Assembly: GCF_017599305.1 (NCBI RefSeq)
Contig: NZ_JAGFWR010000029.1
Span: 1 to 64,000, forward strand
DNA from: Micromonospora antibiotica
Lineage (GTDB): Bacteria > Actinomycetota > Actinomycetes > Mycobacteriales > Micromonosporaceae
Direction: 5' to 3'
Length of the DNA: 64,000 bases
The notes beneath the pieces were generated by a model. It was not told the DNA's origin, did not search any database, and was given only the letters and a program-made list of their open reading frames with translations. Below are positions 17,063 to 24,429 of this stretch, in pieces (the stretch's first letter is position 1; every line of letters starts with the position of its first letter). Position numbers and translations under genes: made by a program.

Positions 17063-18219
17063 GCGGGATGGCGAACGAGGCACCCGCCGGTGACCTGCGG
17101 CTGGCCCACCTGAGCAAGCGGTTCGGCATCTTCACCGCCGTCGACGACCTCAGCCTGACCGTCCCGCAGGGCTCCTTCTTCGCCCTGCTCGGGGCGTCCG
17201 GCTGCGGCAAGACGACCACCCTGCGGATGATCGCCGGGCTGGAGGAGCCCACCAGCGGGCAGGTGCTCCTCGGCGGCCGGGACATCGCCCGGCTGCGGCC
17301 GTACCAGCGGCCGGTCAACACCGTCTTCCAGAGCTACGCGCTCTTCCCGCACCTGGACATCGCCGAGAACGTCGCCTTCGGGTTGCGGCGGCGGGGCATC
17401 CGCAAGGTCGGCGACCAGGTCCGTCGGATGCTGGCCCTGGTCCAGCTCGACGGCTACGAACGGCGTCGCCCGGCCCAGCTCTCCGGCGGCCAGCAGCAAC
17501 GGGTCGCACTGGCCCGCGCCCTGATCAACCACCCGCAGGTGCTGCTGCTCGACGAGCCGCTCGGCGCGCTCGACCTGAAGCTGCGCCGGCAGATGCAGAT
17601 CGAGCTGAAACGCATCCAGACCGAGGTCGGCATCACCTTCGTGCACGTCACCCACGACCAGGAGGAGGCCATGACGATGGCCGACACGGTCGCGGTGATG
17701 AACGCCGGCCGGATCGAGCAGCTCGGCGCACCCGCCGAACTCTACGAGTACCCGGCGACCGCGTTCGTGGCGAACTTCCTCGGCCAGTCCAACCTGCTCG
17801 CCGCCGACGCCGCCGGCCCGGCCGGGTCCGAGGTGCCCGTCACCGCGCACGGCGCGCGCTTCTCGGTGCCCGTCGACCGGGCCCGCACCGACCAGGGTCC
17901 GGTCTACCTGGGGGTACGTCCCGAGAAGCTGCACCTGGTCGAGACCGTCGACCAGGTGCCCACCGGCCACCAACAGGTCGAAGGGGTGATCACCGACGCG
18001 TCGTACGTGGGGGTGAGCACCCAGTACCTGGTGCGCACCGGGTGGGGCAGTGAACTGTCCGCCTTCACCGCGAACAGCGGCGTCGGCGGCCAGCACCCGG
18101 TCGGCGCGACCGTGGTGGCGCACTGGGACCCCCGGCACGCCTTCCTGCTGCCCCGCGAGCCCGGTCAGGACGACCACACCACCCCGCTGCTCGACGAGCC
18201 CGTCGGGGCACCGTCGTGA
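17059..18219 (+). CDS. potA: Polyamine ABC transporter ATPase (PotA-like)
   Basis: 386 residues from a GTG that overlaps the potD stop (GTGA); an ATG three codons on is an alternative. Walker A GASGCGKT is at residues 45-52, then the Q-loop, signature LSGGQQQR, Walker B LLLDEPLGALD and switch His (VTHDQEEAM). The C-terminal TOBE-type domain is present. It powers uptake through PotB and PotC at the inner face of the membrane. Confidence 0.95.
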   Translation: MSGMANEAPAGDLRLAHLSKRFGIFTAVDDLSLTVPQGSFFALLGASGCGKTTTLRMIAGLEEPTSGQVLLGGRDIARLRPYQRPVNTVFQSYALFPHLDIAENVAFGLRRRGIRKVGDQVRRMLALVQLDGYERRRPAQLSGGQQQRVALARALINHPQVLLLDEPLGALDLKLRRQMQIELKRIQTEVGITFVHVTHDQEEAMTMADTVAVMNAGRIEQLGAPAELYEYPATAFVANFLGQSNLLAADAAGPAGSEVPVTAHGARFSVPVDRARTDQGPVYLGVRPEKLHLVETVDQVPTGHQQVEGVITDASYVGVSTQYLVRTGWGSELSAFTANSGVGGQHPVGATVVAHWDPRHAFLLPREPGQDDHTTPLLDEPVGAPS

Positions 18220-19127
18220 CCGCACTGGCCCAGTTGGGCGGCGGGACACCGGCGACCGGGGCACCGCCACCGGCCCGGCCCGGCCGGCACCGGCTGCTGC
18301 CGTACCTGCTGCTGCTGCCGGGGGCGGCCTGGCTGCTGGTCTTCTTCGTCGTGCCGCTGCTGCAGTTGGCTGCCGCCAGCCTCTACGACCCGACCGGTTC
18401 GCTGTCCACCGGGTACGCGCTGACCTGGGCGTTCGGCAACTATCCGGAGGCGGTGCAGGCGTACTGGCCGCAGTTCGCCAGGTCGTTCGGCTATGCCGGG
18501 GCGGCGCTGGTGCTGGCCCTGCTGCTGGGCTACCCGCTGGCGTACGCGATCGCGCAGAAAGCCGGCCGGTGGAAGAACCTGCTGCTGGTCTGCGTGGTCG
18601 CCCCGATGTTCACCAGTTTCCTGGTGCGCACCCTGGCCTGGAAAACCATCCTGTCGGACAACGGCGTGCTGGTCGGGCTGCTGCGCGACGTGCACCTGCT
18701 CGGCCCGGACGGGCGACTGCTCGCCACCCCGGTCGCGGTGGTGCTCGGGTTGACGTACAACTTCCTGCCGTTCCTGGTGCTGCCGTTGTACGCGAGCCTG
18801 GAGCGGCTCGACCGCCGACTGCTGGAGGCGGCCAGCGACCTGTACGCGGGCCCGCTGCGCGCCTTCCGCAGGGTTACCCTGCCGCTGTCGATGCCCGGCC
18901 TGATCGCCGGCACGCTGCTGTTCTTCATCCCGGCCACCGGTGACTACATCAACGCCGAACTGCTCGGCACCCCCAACGAGTACATGATCGGCAACGTCAT
19001 CGACTCGGCGTTCCTGGTCCGGCTGGACTACCCGCAGGGTGCCGCCCTGTCGTTCCTGCTGATGGCGGCGATCCTCGCGGTCGTCTTCGTCTACCTGCGC
19101 CGCGCCGGCACGGAGGATGTCCTGTGA
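18216..19127 (+). CDS. potB: Polyamine ABC transporter permease (PotB-like)
   Basis: 303 residues, GTG start overlapping the potA stop (GTGA). Six membrane segments are expected, and the EAA-type loop that contacts the ATPase is seen (LLEAASDLYAGPLRAFRRVTLPLSMPGL). The N-terminus is Pro/Gly-rich before the first helix (LLLLPGAAWLLVFFVVPLLQ). It ends in a TGA nested in the first GTGA of an unusual repeat array before potC. Confidence 0.94.
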   Translation: MTALAQLGGGTPATGAPPPARPGRHRLLPYLLLLPGAAWLLVFFVVPLLQLAAASLYDPTGSLSTGYALTWAFGNYPEAVQAYWPQFARSFGYAGAALVLALLLGYPLAYAIAQKAGRWKNLLLVCVVAPMFTSFLVRTLAWKTILSDNGVLVGLLRDVHLLGPDGRLLATPVAVVLGLTYNFLPFLVLPLYASLERLDRRLLEAASDLYAGPLRAFRRVTLPLSMPGLIAGTLLFFIPATGDYINAELLGTPNEYMIGNVIDSAFLVRLDYPQGAALSFLLMAAILAVVFVYLRRAGTEDVL

Positions 19128-19362
19128 GCGCGAGGAGTGCAGCGCAGCGGAGCCCCGCAGTCGCGAGCGGAAGGGTTGGTTCGGTGAGCGCGAGGAGTGC
19201 AGCGCAGCGGAGCCCCGCAGTCGCGAGCGGAAGGGTTGGTTCGGTGAGCGCGAGGAGTGCAGCGCAGCGGAGCCCCGCAGTCGCGAGCGGAAGGGTTGGT
19301 TCGGTGAGCGCGAGGAGTGCAGCGCAGCGGAGCCCCGCAGTCGTGAACGGAGGTGGATTCCG
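19124..19362 (+). repeat. Tandem 60-bp repeat, four units, at the potC start
   Basis: Units begin at 19124, 19184, 19244 and 19304. The first three are identical; the fourth is 59 bp with changes near its end that create GGAGG before the true potC start. Units begin GTGAGCGCGAGGAGTG and contain GAGCCCCGCAGTCGCGA, as do the repeats before gabT (25702-25821). Confidence 0.95.
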
Positions 19363-19366
19363 GTGA
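19124..19366 (+). CDS. Repeat-built leader ORF linking potB and potC
   Basis: 80 codons made of four near-identical 20-residue units (MSARSAAQRSPAVASGR...), one per 60-bp DNA repeat. It starts in the GTGA that ends potB and stops in the GTGA that starts potC, so all three reading frames are linked stop-to-start. Each unit ends with GGAAGGG about 8 bases before the next GTG, recreating a ribosome site and start. It may be translated only for coupling. Whether a stable peptide exists is unknown. Confidence 0.4.
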   Translation: MSARSAAQRSPAVASGRVGSVSARSAAQRSPAVASGRVGSVSARSAAQRSPAVASGRVGSVSARSAAQRSPAVVNGGGFR

Positions 19367-20295
19367 GGGTGTCGCGGTGGTTGGCCGACCGGTGGGTGAT
19401 GATCGTCGCGCTGCTGGTGCTCGGCTACCTGTTCCTGCCGATCGCCGTGGTCGCCGGCCTCTCCCTCAACCGCCCGTCCAGCCGGCTGTCGTACGACTTC
19501 AACGAGTTCACCCTGGACAACTGGCGGCAGCCCTGCGCCACCCCCGAAATGTGCGACGCGGTCGTCCGCAGCGTGCAGATCGGGTTCCTCGCCACCGTCG
19601 GGTCCACGGTGATCGGCACGCTGATGGCGTTCGCCCTGGTCCGGCACCGGTTCCGGGGGCGCGGCGGGATCAACCTGCTGATCTTCCTGCCGATGGCGAC
19701 GCCGGAGCTGGTGCTCGGCACCTCGCTGCTCGCGCTGTTCGTCTCCGCCGGGGTGCCGCAGGGTTTCTGGACCGTCGTCATCGCGCACGTGATGTTCTGC
19801 GTGTCGTTCGTGGTGGTGACGGTCAAGGCCCGGCTCGCCGGGATGGACCGGCGGCTGGAGGAGGCCGCGATGGACCTCTACGCCAGCGAGTGGCAGACGT
19901 TCCGGCGGATCACCCTGCCGTTGGTGCTGCCCGGCATCGTCGCCGCCGCCCTGCTCGCCTTCTCGCTCAGCTTCGACGACTTCATCGTGACGAACTTCAA
20001 CGCCGGCACCACCGTCACCTTCCCGATGTACGTCTGGGGTGCCGCCCAGCGGGGCATCCCCCCACAGGTCAACGTGATCGGCACGGCGATGTTCGGCATC
20101 GCCCTGCTGCTCGTCGGGCTGAGCATGCTGCGCGGTCGACGGTCCCGACGGGCCGAGCTCCCGGTCGCTCACGCGCCCGGCCGACGGGCGGCAGGCTCGG
20201 CGCTCCCGGTCGCCGATGTGACCGGCCGAGGGGCGGCAGGCTCGGCGCTCCCGGTCGCTGACGGGCCCGGCCGACGGGCGGCAGACCCGTCGTGA
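19363..20295 (+). CDS. potC: Polyamine ABC transporter permease (PotC-like)
   Basis: 310 residues from GTG 19363, 9 bases after GGAGG. A longer in-frame version from 19117 would only add the translated repeat array and is rejected. Membrane helices start at VMIVALLVLGYLFLPIAVV, and the EAA loop is present (RLEEAAMDLYASEWQTFRRITLPLVLPGI). The C-terminal 45 residues are three 15-residue repeats (LPVAHAPGRRAAGSA) from a 45-bp DNA repeat and are unlike other PotC proteins. Confidence 0.93.
   Translation: MRVSRWLADRWVMIVALLVLGYLFLPIAVVAGLSLNRPSSRLSYDFNEFTLDNWRQPCATPEMCDAVVRSVQIGFLATVGSTVIGTLMAFALVRHRFRGRGGINLLIFLPMATPELVLGTSLLALFVSAGVPQGFWTVVIAHVMFCVSFVVVTVKARLAGMDRRLEEAAMDLYASEWQTFRRITLPLVLPGIVAAALLAFSLSFDDFIVTNFNAGTTVTFPMYVWGAAQRGIPPQVNVIGTAMFGIALLLVGLSMLRGRRSRRAELPVAHAPGRRAAGSALPVADVTGRGAAGSALPVADGPGRRAADPS
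20157..20290 (+). repeat. Three 45-bp tandem repeats at the 3' end of potC
   Basis: Imperfect copies at 20157-20201, 20202-20246 and 20247 to about 20290 encode the extra Ala/Gly/Arg-rich tail of PotC. Confidence 0.85.
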
Positions 20296-20495
20296 TCCTT
20301 CCGCATACCGACCGGGCGTTCGCCGAGGTGACGCCCGGCCGGTATGCGTACCACCGCCCCGACTCTCCCCGTCCGGCCGCCGACATCCACCTCACCCGCT
20401 GGTCGCCGGCCCGCGCCGACGCGTACGCGCACGACGACCGGCACCAGCACTGGCTCCGTACGCCCGATCGTCTTGGTTTGGGGATCGATTCCTGA
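20292..20495 (+). CDS. Small hypothetical protein in the polyamine operon
   Basis: 67 residues, rich in His, Asp and Arg (ILPHTDRAFAEVTPGRYAYH, DDRHQHWL). The GTG start overlaps the potC stop (GTGA) and the TGA stop overlaps the next gene's ATG (TGATG). This double overlap favours a real gene over a chance frame. No known family recognised. It might be another coupling ORF of the kind seen before potC, though its sequence is not repetitive. Confidence 0.5.
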   Translation: MILPHTDRAFAEVTPGRYAYHRPDSPRPAADIHLTRWSPARADAYAHDDRHQHWLRTPDRLGLGIDS

Positions 20496-21697
20496 TGCGT
20501 ATCCTGCTCGTCGGCGCCGGCGGGGTCGGCTCCGCCGCCGTCGCCATCGCCGCCCGCCGTTCCTTCTTCGCCACCGTCGTCGTCGCCGACTACGACCTGA
20601 CCCGGGCCGAGCGGGCCGTCGCCGGGTACGGCGACCGGTTCGTCGCCGTACGGCTCGACGCCTCCTCGGCGGACGCCGTCGCCGCGCTCTGCCGGGAACA
20701 CCGGATCACCCACGTGCTCAACGCCGTCGACCCGCGCTTCGTCATGCCGATCTTCGAGGGGGCGTTCGCTGCCGGGGCCGACTACCTGGACATGGCGATG
20801 TCACTGTCGCACCCGCACCCGGCGCGGCCCTACACCCAGACCGGGGTGAAGCTCGGTGACGAGCAGTTCGCCGCCGCCGCGACCTGGGCGGACGCCGGTC
20901 GGCTGGCGCTGTGCGGCATCGGCATCGAACCGGGCCTGTCCGACGTGTTCGCCCGGTACGCCGCCGACGAACTGTTCACCGACATCGACGAGATCGGCAT
21001 CCGCGACGGCGCGAACCTCACCGTCGACGGCTACGACTTCGCCCCCTCGTTCTCCATCTGGACCACCATCGAGGAATGCCTCAACCCGCCGGTGATCTGG
21101 GAGAAGGACCGGGGCTGGTACACCACCGAACCGTTCAGCGAACCGGAGGTCTTCGACTTCCCGGCCGGCATCGGCCCGGTCGAATGCGTCAACGTCGAAC
21201 ATGAGGAGGTGCTGCTGATCCCACGCTGGGTCAAGGCCAGGCGGGTCACCTTCAAGTACGGCCTCGGCGACGAGTTCATCGAAGTGCTGAGGGCCCTGCA
21301 CAAGGTCGGTCTCGACTCCACCACCCCGGTGTCGGTGCGCGGCATGCAGGTCTCACCCCGCGACGTGGTCGCCGCCAGCCTGCCCGACCCGGCCACCCTC
21401 GGCGACCGGATGCGCGGCAAGACCTGCGCCGGCACGTACGTCACCGGCACCGGGACCGACGGCCGGCCCCGCCGGGTCTACCTCTACCACGTGGTCGACA
21501 ACGAGTGGTCCATGCGGGAGTACGGCCACCAGGCGGTGGTCTGGCAGACGGCGGTCAACCCGGTGGTGGCGCTGGAGCTGCTCGCCACCGGCGGCTGGTC
21601 CGGTGTCGGGGTGCTCGGCCCGGAGGCGCTTCCCCCGCGCCCGTTCCTCGACCTGCTCACCGACTACGGCTCCCCGTGGGCGATGGAGGAACGATGA
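20495..21697 (+). CDS. Saccharopine dehydrogenase-like NAD(P)-dependent enzyme
   Basis: 400 residues. An N-terminal Rossmann fold (MRILLVGAGGVGSAAVAIAA, then VVVADYDLTRAERAV) and a C-terminal catalytic domain place it with the saccharopine/carboxynorspermidine dehydrogenase group. These enzymes reductively join an aldehyde with an amine or split the product. Beside agmatinase and the polyamine transporter, a polyamine-derived substrate such as an aminobutyraldehyde or diaminopropane adduct is likely. ATG overlaps the upstream stop; its own stop overlaps the agmatinase ATG (ATGA). Confidence 0.85.
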   Translation: MRILLVGAGGVGSAAVAIAARRSFFATVVVADYDLTRAERAVAGYGDRFVAVRLDASSADAVAALCREHRITHVLNAVDPRFVMPIFEGAFAAGADYLDMAMSLSHPHPARPYTQTGVKLGDEQFAAAATWADAGRLALCGIGIEPGLSDVFARYAADELFTDIDEIGIRDGANLTVDGYDFAPSFSIWTTIEECLNPPVIWEKDRGWYTTEPFSEPEVFDFPAGIGPVECVNVEHEEVLLIPRWVKARRVTFKYGLGDEFIEVLRALHKVGLDSTTPVSVRGMQVSPRDVVAASLPDPATLGDRMRGKTCAGTYVTGTGTDGRPRRVYLYHVVDNEWSMREYGHQAVVWQTAVNPVVALELLATGGWSGVGVLGPEALPPRPFLDLLTDYGSPWAMEER

Positions 21698-22707
21698 CCC
21701 GCTACGGCCCGATGTACGGCCCCGACGTGACCTTCCTCGGGGTGCCGCCCTGCACGGTCACCGAGCCGGTGACCTACACCGACGCCGACGTGGTGATCAT
21801 CGGGGCACCCTTCGACGGCGGCACCTCGCACCGGCCGGGCACCCGGTTCGGCCCGTCCGCCATCCGGCAGGCCTGCTACCTGCCGCCCGACGGCTCCCGC
21901 CCGTCACTGGCGCTGCGGGTCGACCCGCTGCGTGACCTGTGCGTCTACGACGCCGGGGACGTGGAGATGTTCGCCGGGGACATCGAACGCTCCCTGGCCG
22001 CGCTGGAATCGGCCGTGTACGCGGTGGCCAGCGCCGGAGCGATCCCGGTGGTGCTCGGCGGCGACCACTCCATCGCCCTGACCGACGCCACCGGGGTGGC
22101 CCGCCGGCACGGGTTCGGCCGGGTCTCCCTGGTGCACTTCGACGCGCACGCCGACACCGGTGACATCGAGTTCGGTTCCCTGCACGGGCACGGCCAGCCG
22201 ATGCGCCGGCTGATCGAGTCCGGTGCGGTACGCGGCGACCGGTTCCTCCAGCTCGGGCTGCGCGGCTACTGGCCCGGCCCGGACACCCTGGCCTGGATGG
22301 CCGCCCAACGGATGCGCTCGTACGAGATGACCGAACTGGTCGCCCGAGGGCTGGACGCCTGCCTGTCCGAGGCGTTCGGGATCGCGACCGACGGGTGCGG
22401 CGGGGTGTTCCTCTCCGTCGACGTGGACGTGGTCGACCCCGGGATGGCCCCCGGCACCGGCACCCCCGAGCCGGGTGGGCTCACCTCCCGGCAACTCCTC
22501 GACGCCGTCCGCCGGGTCTGCTACGAACTACCCGTCGTCGGCGTCGACGTGGTGGAGGTCGCGCCGCCCTACGACCACGCCGACATCACCGCCTACCTGG
22601 GCAACCGGGTGGTCCTGGAGGCGCTGTCCGCCATCGCCCGACGCCGACGCGACGCCGCCGGCGGCAGCCCCTGGGACCCCACCCAACCCCTCCTCGACGC
22701 CCGCTGA
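21694..22707 (+). CDS. speB: Agmatinase (SpeB-like ureohydrolase)
   Basis: 337 residues from ATG 21694, 5 bases after GGAGGA and overlapping the upstream stop. Manganese ligands are all visible: H125 (GGDHS), D150, H152 and D154 (HFDAHAD), D243 and D245 (SVDVDVVDP). It hydrolyses agmatine to putrescine and urea; guanidinobutyrate or a related guanidino compound is a possible alternative. It is the last gene of the potDABC operon and feeds putrescine to the aminotransferase and dehydrogenases. Confidence 0.9.
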   Translation: MTRYGPMYGPDVTFLGVPPCTVTEPVTYTDADVVIIGAPFDGGTSHRPGTRFGPSAIRQACYLPPDGSRPSLALRVDPLRDLCVYDAGDVEMFAGDIERSLAALESAVYAVASAGAIPVVLGGDHSIALTDATGVARRHGFGRVSLVHFDAHADTGDIEFGSLHGHGQPMRRLIESGAVRGDRFLQLGLRGYWPGPDTLAWMAAQRMRSYEMTELVARGLDACLSEAFGIATDGCGGVFLSVDVDVVDPGMAPGTGTPEPGGLTSRQLLDAVRRVCYELPVVGVDVVEVAPPYDHADITAYLGNRVVLEALSAIARRRRDAAGGSPWDPTQPLLDAR

Positions 22708-22731
22708 GCTCTTGTCGGCCTCGATCAGGTT

Positions 22732-22747
22732 TAGCTTGAGCTATAGT
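22732..22747 (+). promoter_or_regulatory. Toxin-antitoxin promoter and inverted-repeat operator
   Basis: TAGCT-TG-AGCTA (22732-22743) is a perfect 5-bp inverted repeat that overlaps a -10 (TATAGT, 22742-22747). The toxin GTG at 22754 is 6 bases on, which is leaderless spacing. A palindrome over the -10 is what autorepression by a HigA-type antitoxin would need. Confidence 0.55.
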
Positions 22748-22753
22748 TGTCCG

Positions 22754-23151
22754 GTGGGATCAGCAGGGAGCCGACGGTGGTCGATCCGGGTCACTACCGA
22801 GGTGCGGAGCTGGCTCCGGGAACTGCGGCGGACCGATCCGGACACGTACCCGTTCGGTCAGCGTCGCGGTGGACATGCTCGCGGAAACCGGTCCAGCGCT
22901 CGGCCGACCACTGGGTGGACTCGCTGCGCGGATCGAGCATCGGCAACCTGAAGGAACTGCGGCCACGGTCCGGTCGGGACGTCGCGGTGCGGGTGATCTT
23001 CGTCTTTGATCCGTGGTCCCAGGCGGTGCTGCTCGTCGCCGGCAACAAGGCGCGCCGGTGGGCACAGTGGTACCTGGACAACATCCCGCTCGCGGAAGTC
23101 GCATACAAGGAGTGGCTGGACCAGGAGACTCAGCGGAGGAGGGAGTCGTGA
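22754..23151 (+). pseudogene. higB: HigB/RelE-type toxin gene broken by two 1-base insertions
   Basis: Reading from GTG 22754 gives RRWSIRVTTEVRSWLRELRR, then the frame is lost. Removing one C near 22848-22851 restores VSVAVDMLAETGPALGRPL; removing one G near 22913-22915 restores VDSLRGSSIGNLKELRP. The rest (AVRVIFVFDPWSQAVLL, GNKARRWAQWY) runs intact to 23151. Joined, this is a typical HigB/Gp49-like mRNA-cleaving toxin of about 130 residues. The intact 3' part overlaps the antitoxin start (GTGA). Either a real inactivated toxin or sequencing errors in two G/C runs. Confidence 0.75.
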
Positions 23152-23459
23152 CGGAGTTCCACGAATGGGAAGAGGTCCGGGACGGGCTCGGCGGCGACGA
23201 CGCCGCGTACGAGATCGAGCGGGCCCGGACCGAGGCCTGGGTGAGCGCATTTCATCTGGCGGAGGAGCGTAAGCGACTCGGGCTCACTCAACGCCAGGTC
23301 GCAGAGCTGATGGGGGTCACGCCGAGCCGGGTGAGCCAGATCGAGAACGGTGATCTGGACGTCAATGAGGTGGCGACGCTGAGCAGGTATGCCGCTGCAC
23401 TCGGCGCACGCCTGCGGATCATCTTCGACTACGGCAACGATCTGCGCCAGATCGCCTGA
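23148..23459 (+). CDS. higA: XRE-family antitoxin (HigA-like)
   Basis: 103 residues from GTG 23148, after GGAGGAGGGAG, overlapping the toxin-gene stop. The helix-turn-helix lies in the C-terminal half (RLGLTQRQVAELMGVTPSRVSQIENG), and an N-terminal region (EEVRDGLGGDDAAYEIERART) probably contacts the toxin. It should neutralise HigB and repress the promoter at 22732-22747. It is intact although the toxin frame is broken, so it may now act only as a regulator. Confidence 0.85.
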   Translation: MTEFHEWEEVRDGLGGDDAAYEIERARTEAWVSAFHLAEERKRLGLTQRQVAELMGVTPSRVSQIENGDLDVNEVATLSRYAAALGARLRIIFDYGNDLRQIA

Positions 23460-23603
23460 GCGGGGCCGTCACAGTCCGTTGACATCGACGGCACTCTCGC
23501 CTGGGCCCGGGGAGTCGGTGAACTTTCCTGACAGTGGAACTGAACGGGGAGCGCTCCCGGGCCGTATCAGCCGATGCAGGCAACGGCGACGACGGGAGAC
23601 GTG

Positions 23604-24299
23604 GTGAAGGTGCAGCGCAAGCACGTACTGGCGGCGGGGGTGGCAGTGGTCGCCACGGCGGTGGTCGCGGTGGGGACCGGGTTCGGGTTCGCCGACACCA
23701 CGTCCGCCCGGCCGAGCCTCTGCTCCGGCTCGGTCACCTTCTCCGCCGAGGCCGGTGCGCCCGCCGCGACAAGTGACCGGTTTCCGGTGGGGACACGGTT
23801 GCGGGTGACGAACCTGGACAACGGGAAGGTGGCGACGGTGTCGGTGAGCGGGCCGTCGGGTAGTTGTGTGCTGCTCAACGCCGCCGCGATGGAGCTGGTC
23901 CGGGAGCCCGGCAAGAACGTGATCCGACGCAACGTGGTCGAGCGGGTCGGCGTCGACGCGCCGGCCGCCCCGGCACCTGGCGAGACCCGGCCCGGCGCCG
24001 CCCAGCCGCCGGCCTCCCAGCGGCCGACCCCGTCGGCGACCGGCGTGACGGCCCGGCCCAGCGCGTGTGCCGGCTCGGTGACCTTCTCCGCCGAGGCCGG
24101 CACACCGGCCGCGACGAGTGACCGGTTTCCGGTGGGGACACGGTTGCGGGTGACGAACCTGGACAACGGGAAGGTGGCGACGGTGTCGGTGAGCGGGCCG
24201 TCGGGTAGTTGTGTGCTGCTCAACGCCGCCGCGATGGAGCTGCTGCGGGAGCCCGGCAAGAACGTGATCCGACGCAACCTCGTCGAGTTGGTGCGCTGA
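23604..24299 (+). CDS. Secreted protein with two near-identical beta-barrel (RlpA/DPBB-like) domains
   Basis: 231 residues from GTG 23604, 5 bases after GGGAG. A signal peptide or anchor (LAAGVAVVATAVVAVGTGFGFA) precedes two copies of a 75-residue domain at about residues 45-115 and 160-230. Each has two Cys and a core like double-psi beta-barrels (FPVGTRLRVTNLDNGKVATV). A Pro/Ala-rich linker joins them. Nucleotides 23773-23896 and 24118-24241 are identical, so the duplication is recent. No catalytic residues were identified; a cell-wall role is possible. Confidence 0.78.
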   Translation: MKVQRKHVLAAGVAVVATAVVAVGTGFGFADTTSARPSLCSGSVTFSAEAGAPAATSDRFPVGTRLRVTNLDNGKVATVSVSGPSGSCVLLNAAAMELVREPGKNVIRRNVVERVGVDAPAAPAPGETRPGAAQPPASQRPTPSATGVTARPSACAGSVTFSAEAGTPAATSDRFPVGTRLRVTNLDNGKVATVSVSGPSGSCVLLNAAAMELLREPGKNVIRRNLVELVR

Positions 24300-24429
24300 C
24301 CGCACCGGGCCGGACGGCACCCGGGCAGGGACGGGGACGTCTTCGCCGCCGCCTCGGCCGGCCCGGCGATCCTCGCCCAGGCCGACCAGCCATCGGGTCG
24401 ACGGTTGCCCCGGTCGGGGCGGTGGGCGG

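Noticed and set aside
19124..19362. CRISPR-like direct repeats
   Set aside because: Units are contiguous 60-bp tandem copies with no unique spacers and no cas genes nearby.
19117..19362. N-terminal extension of PotC reading through the repeats in a second frame
   Set aside because: The frame gives Cys/Glu/Arg-rich repeats unlike any PotC, and GGAGG lies 9 bases before the internal GTG at 19363.
22747..23151. Intact 134-residue toxin starting at 22747
   Set aside because: Only the C-terminal half matches a HigB toxin; the N-terminal half in this frame is unrelated, and the real N-terminus lies in two other frames.
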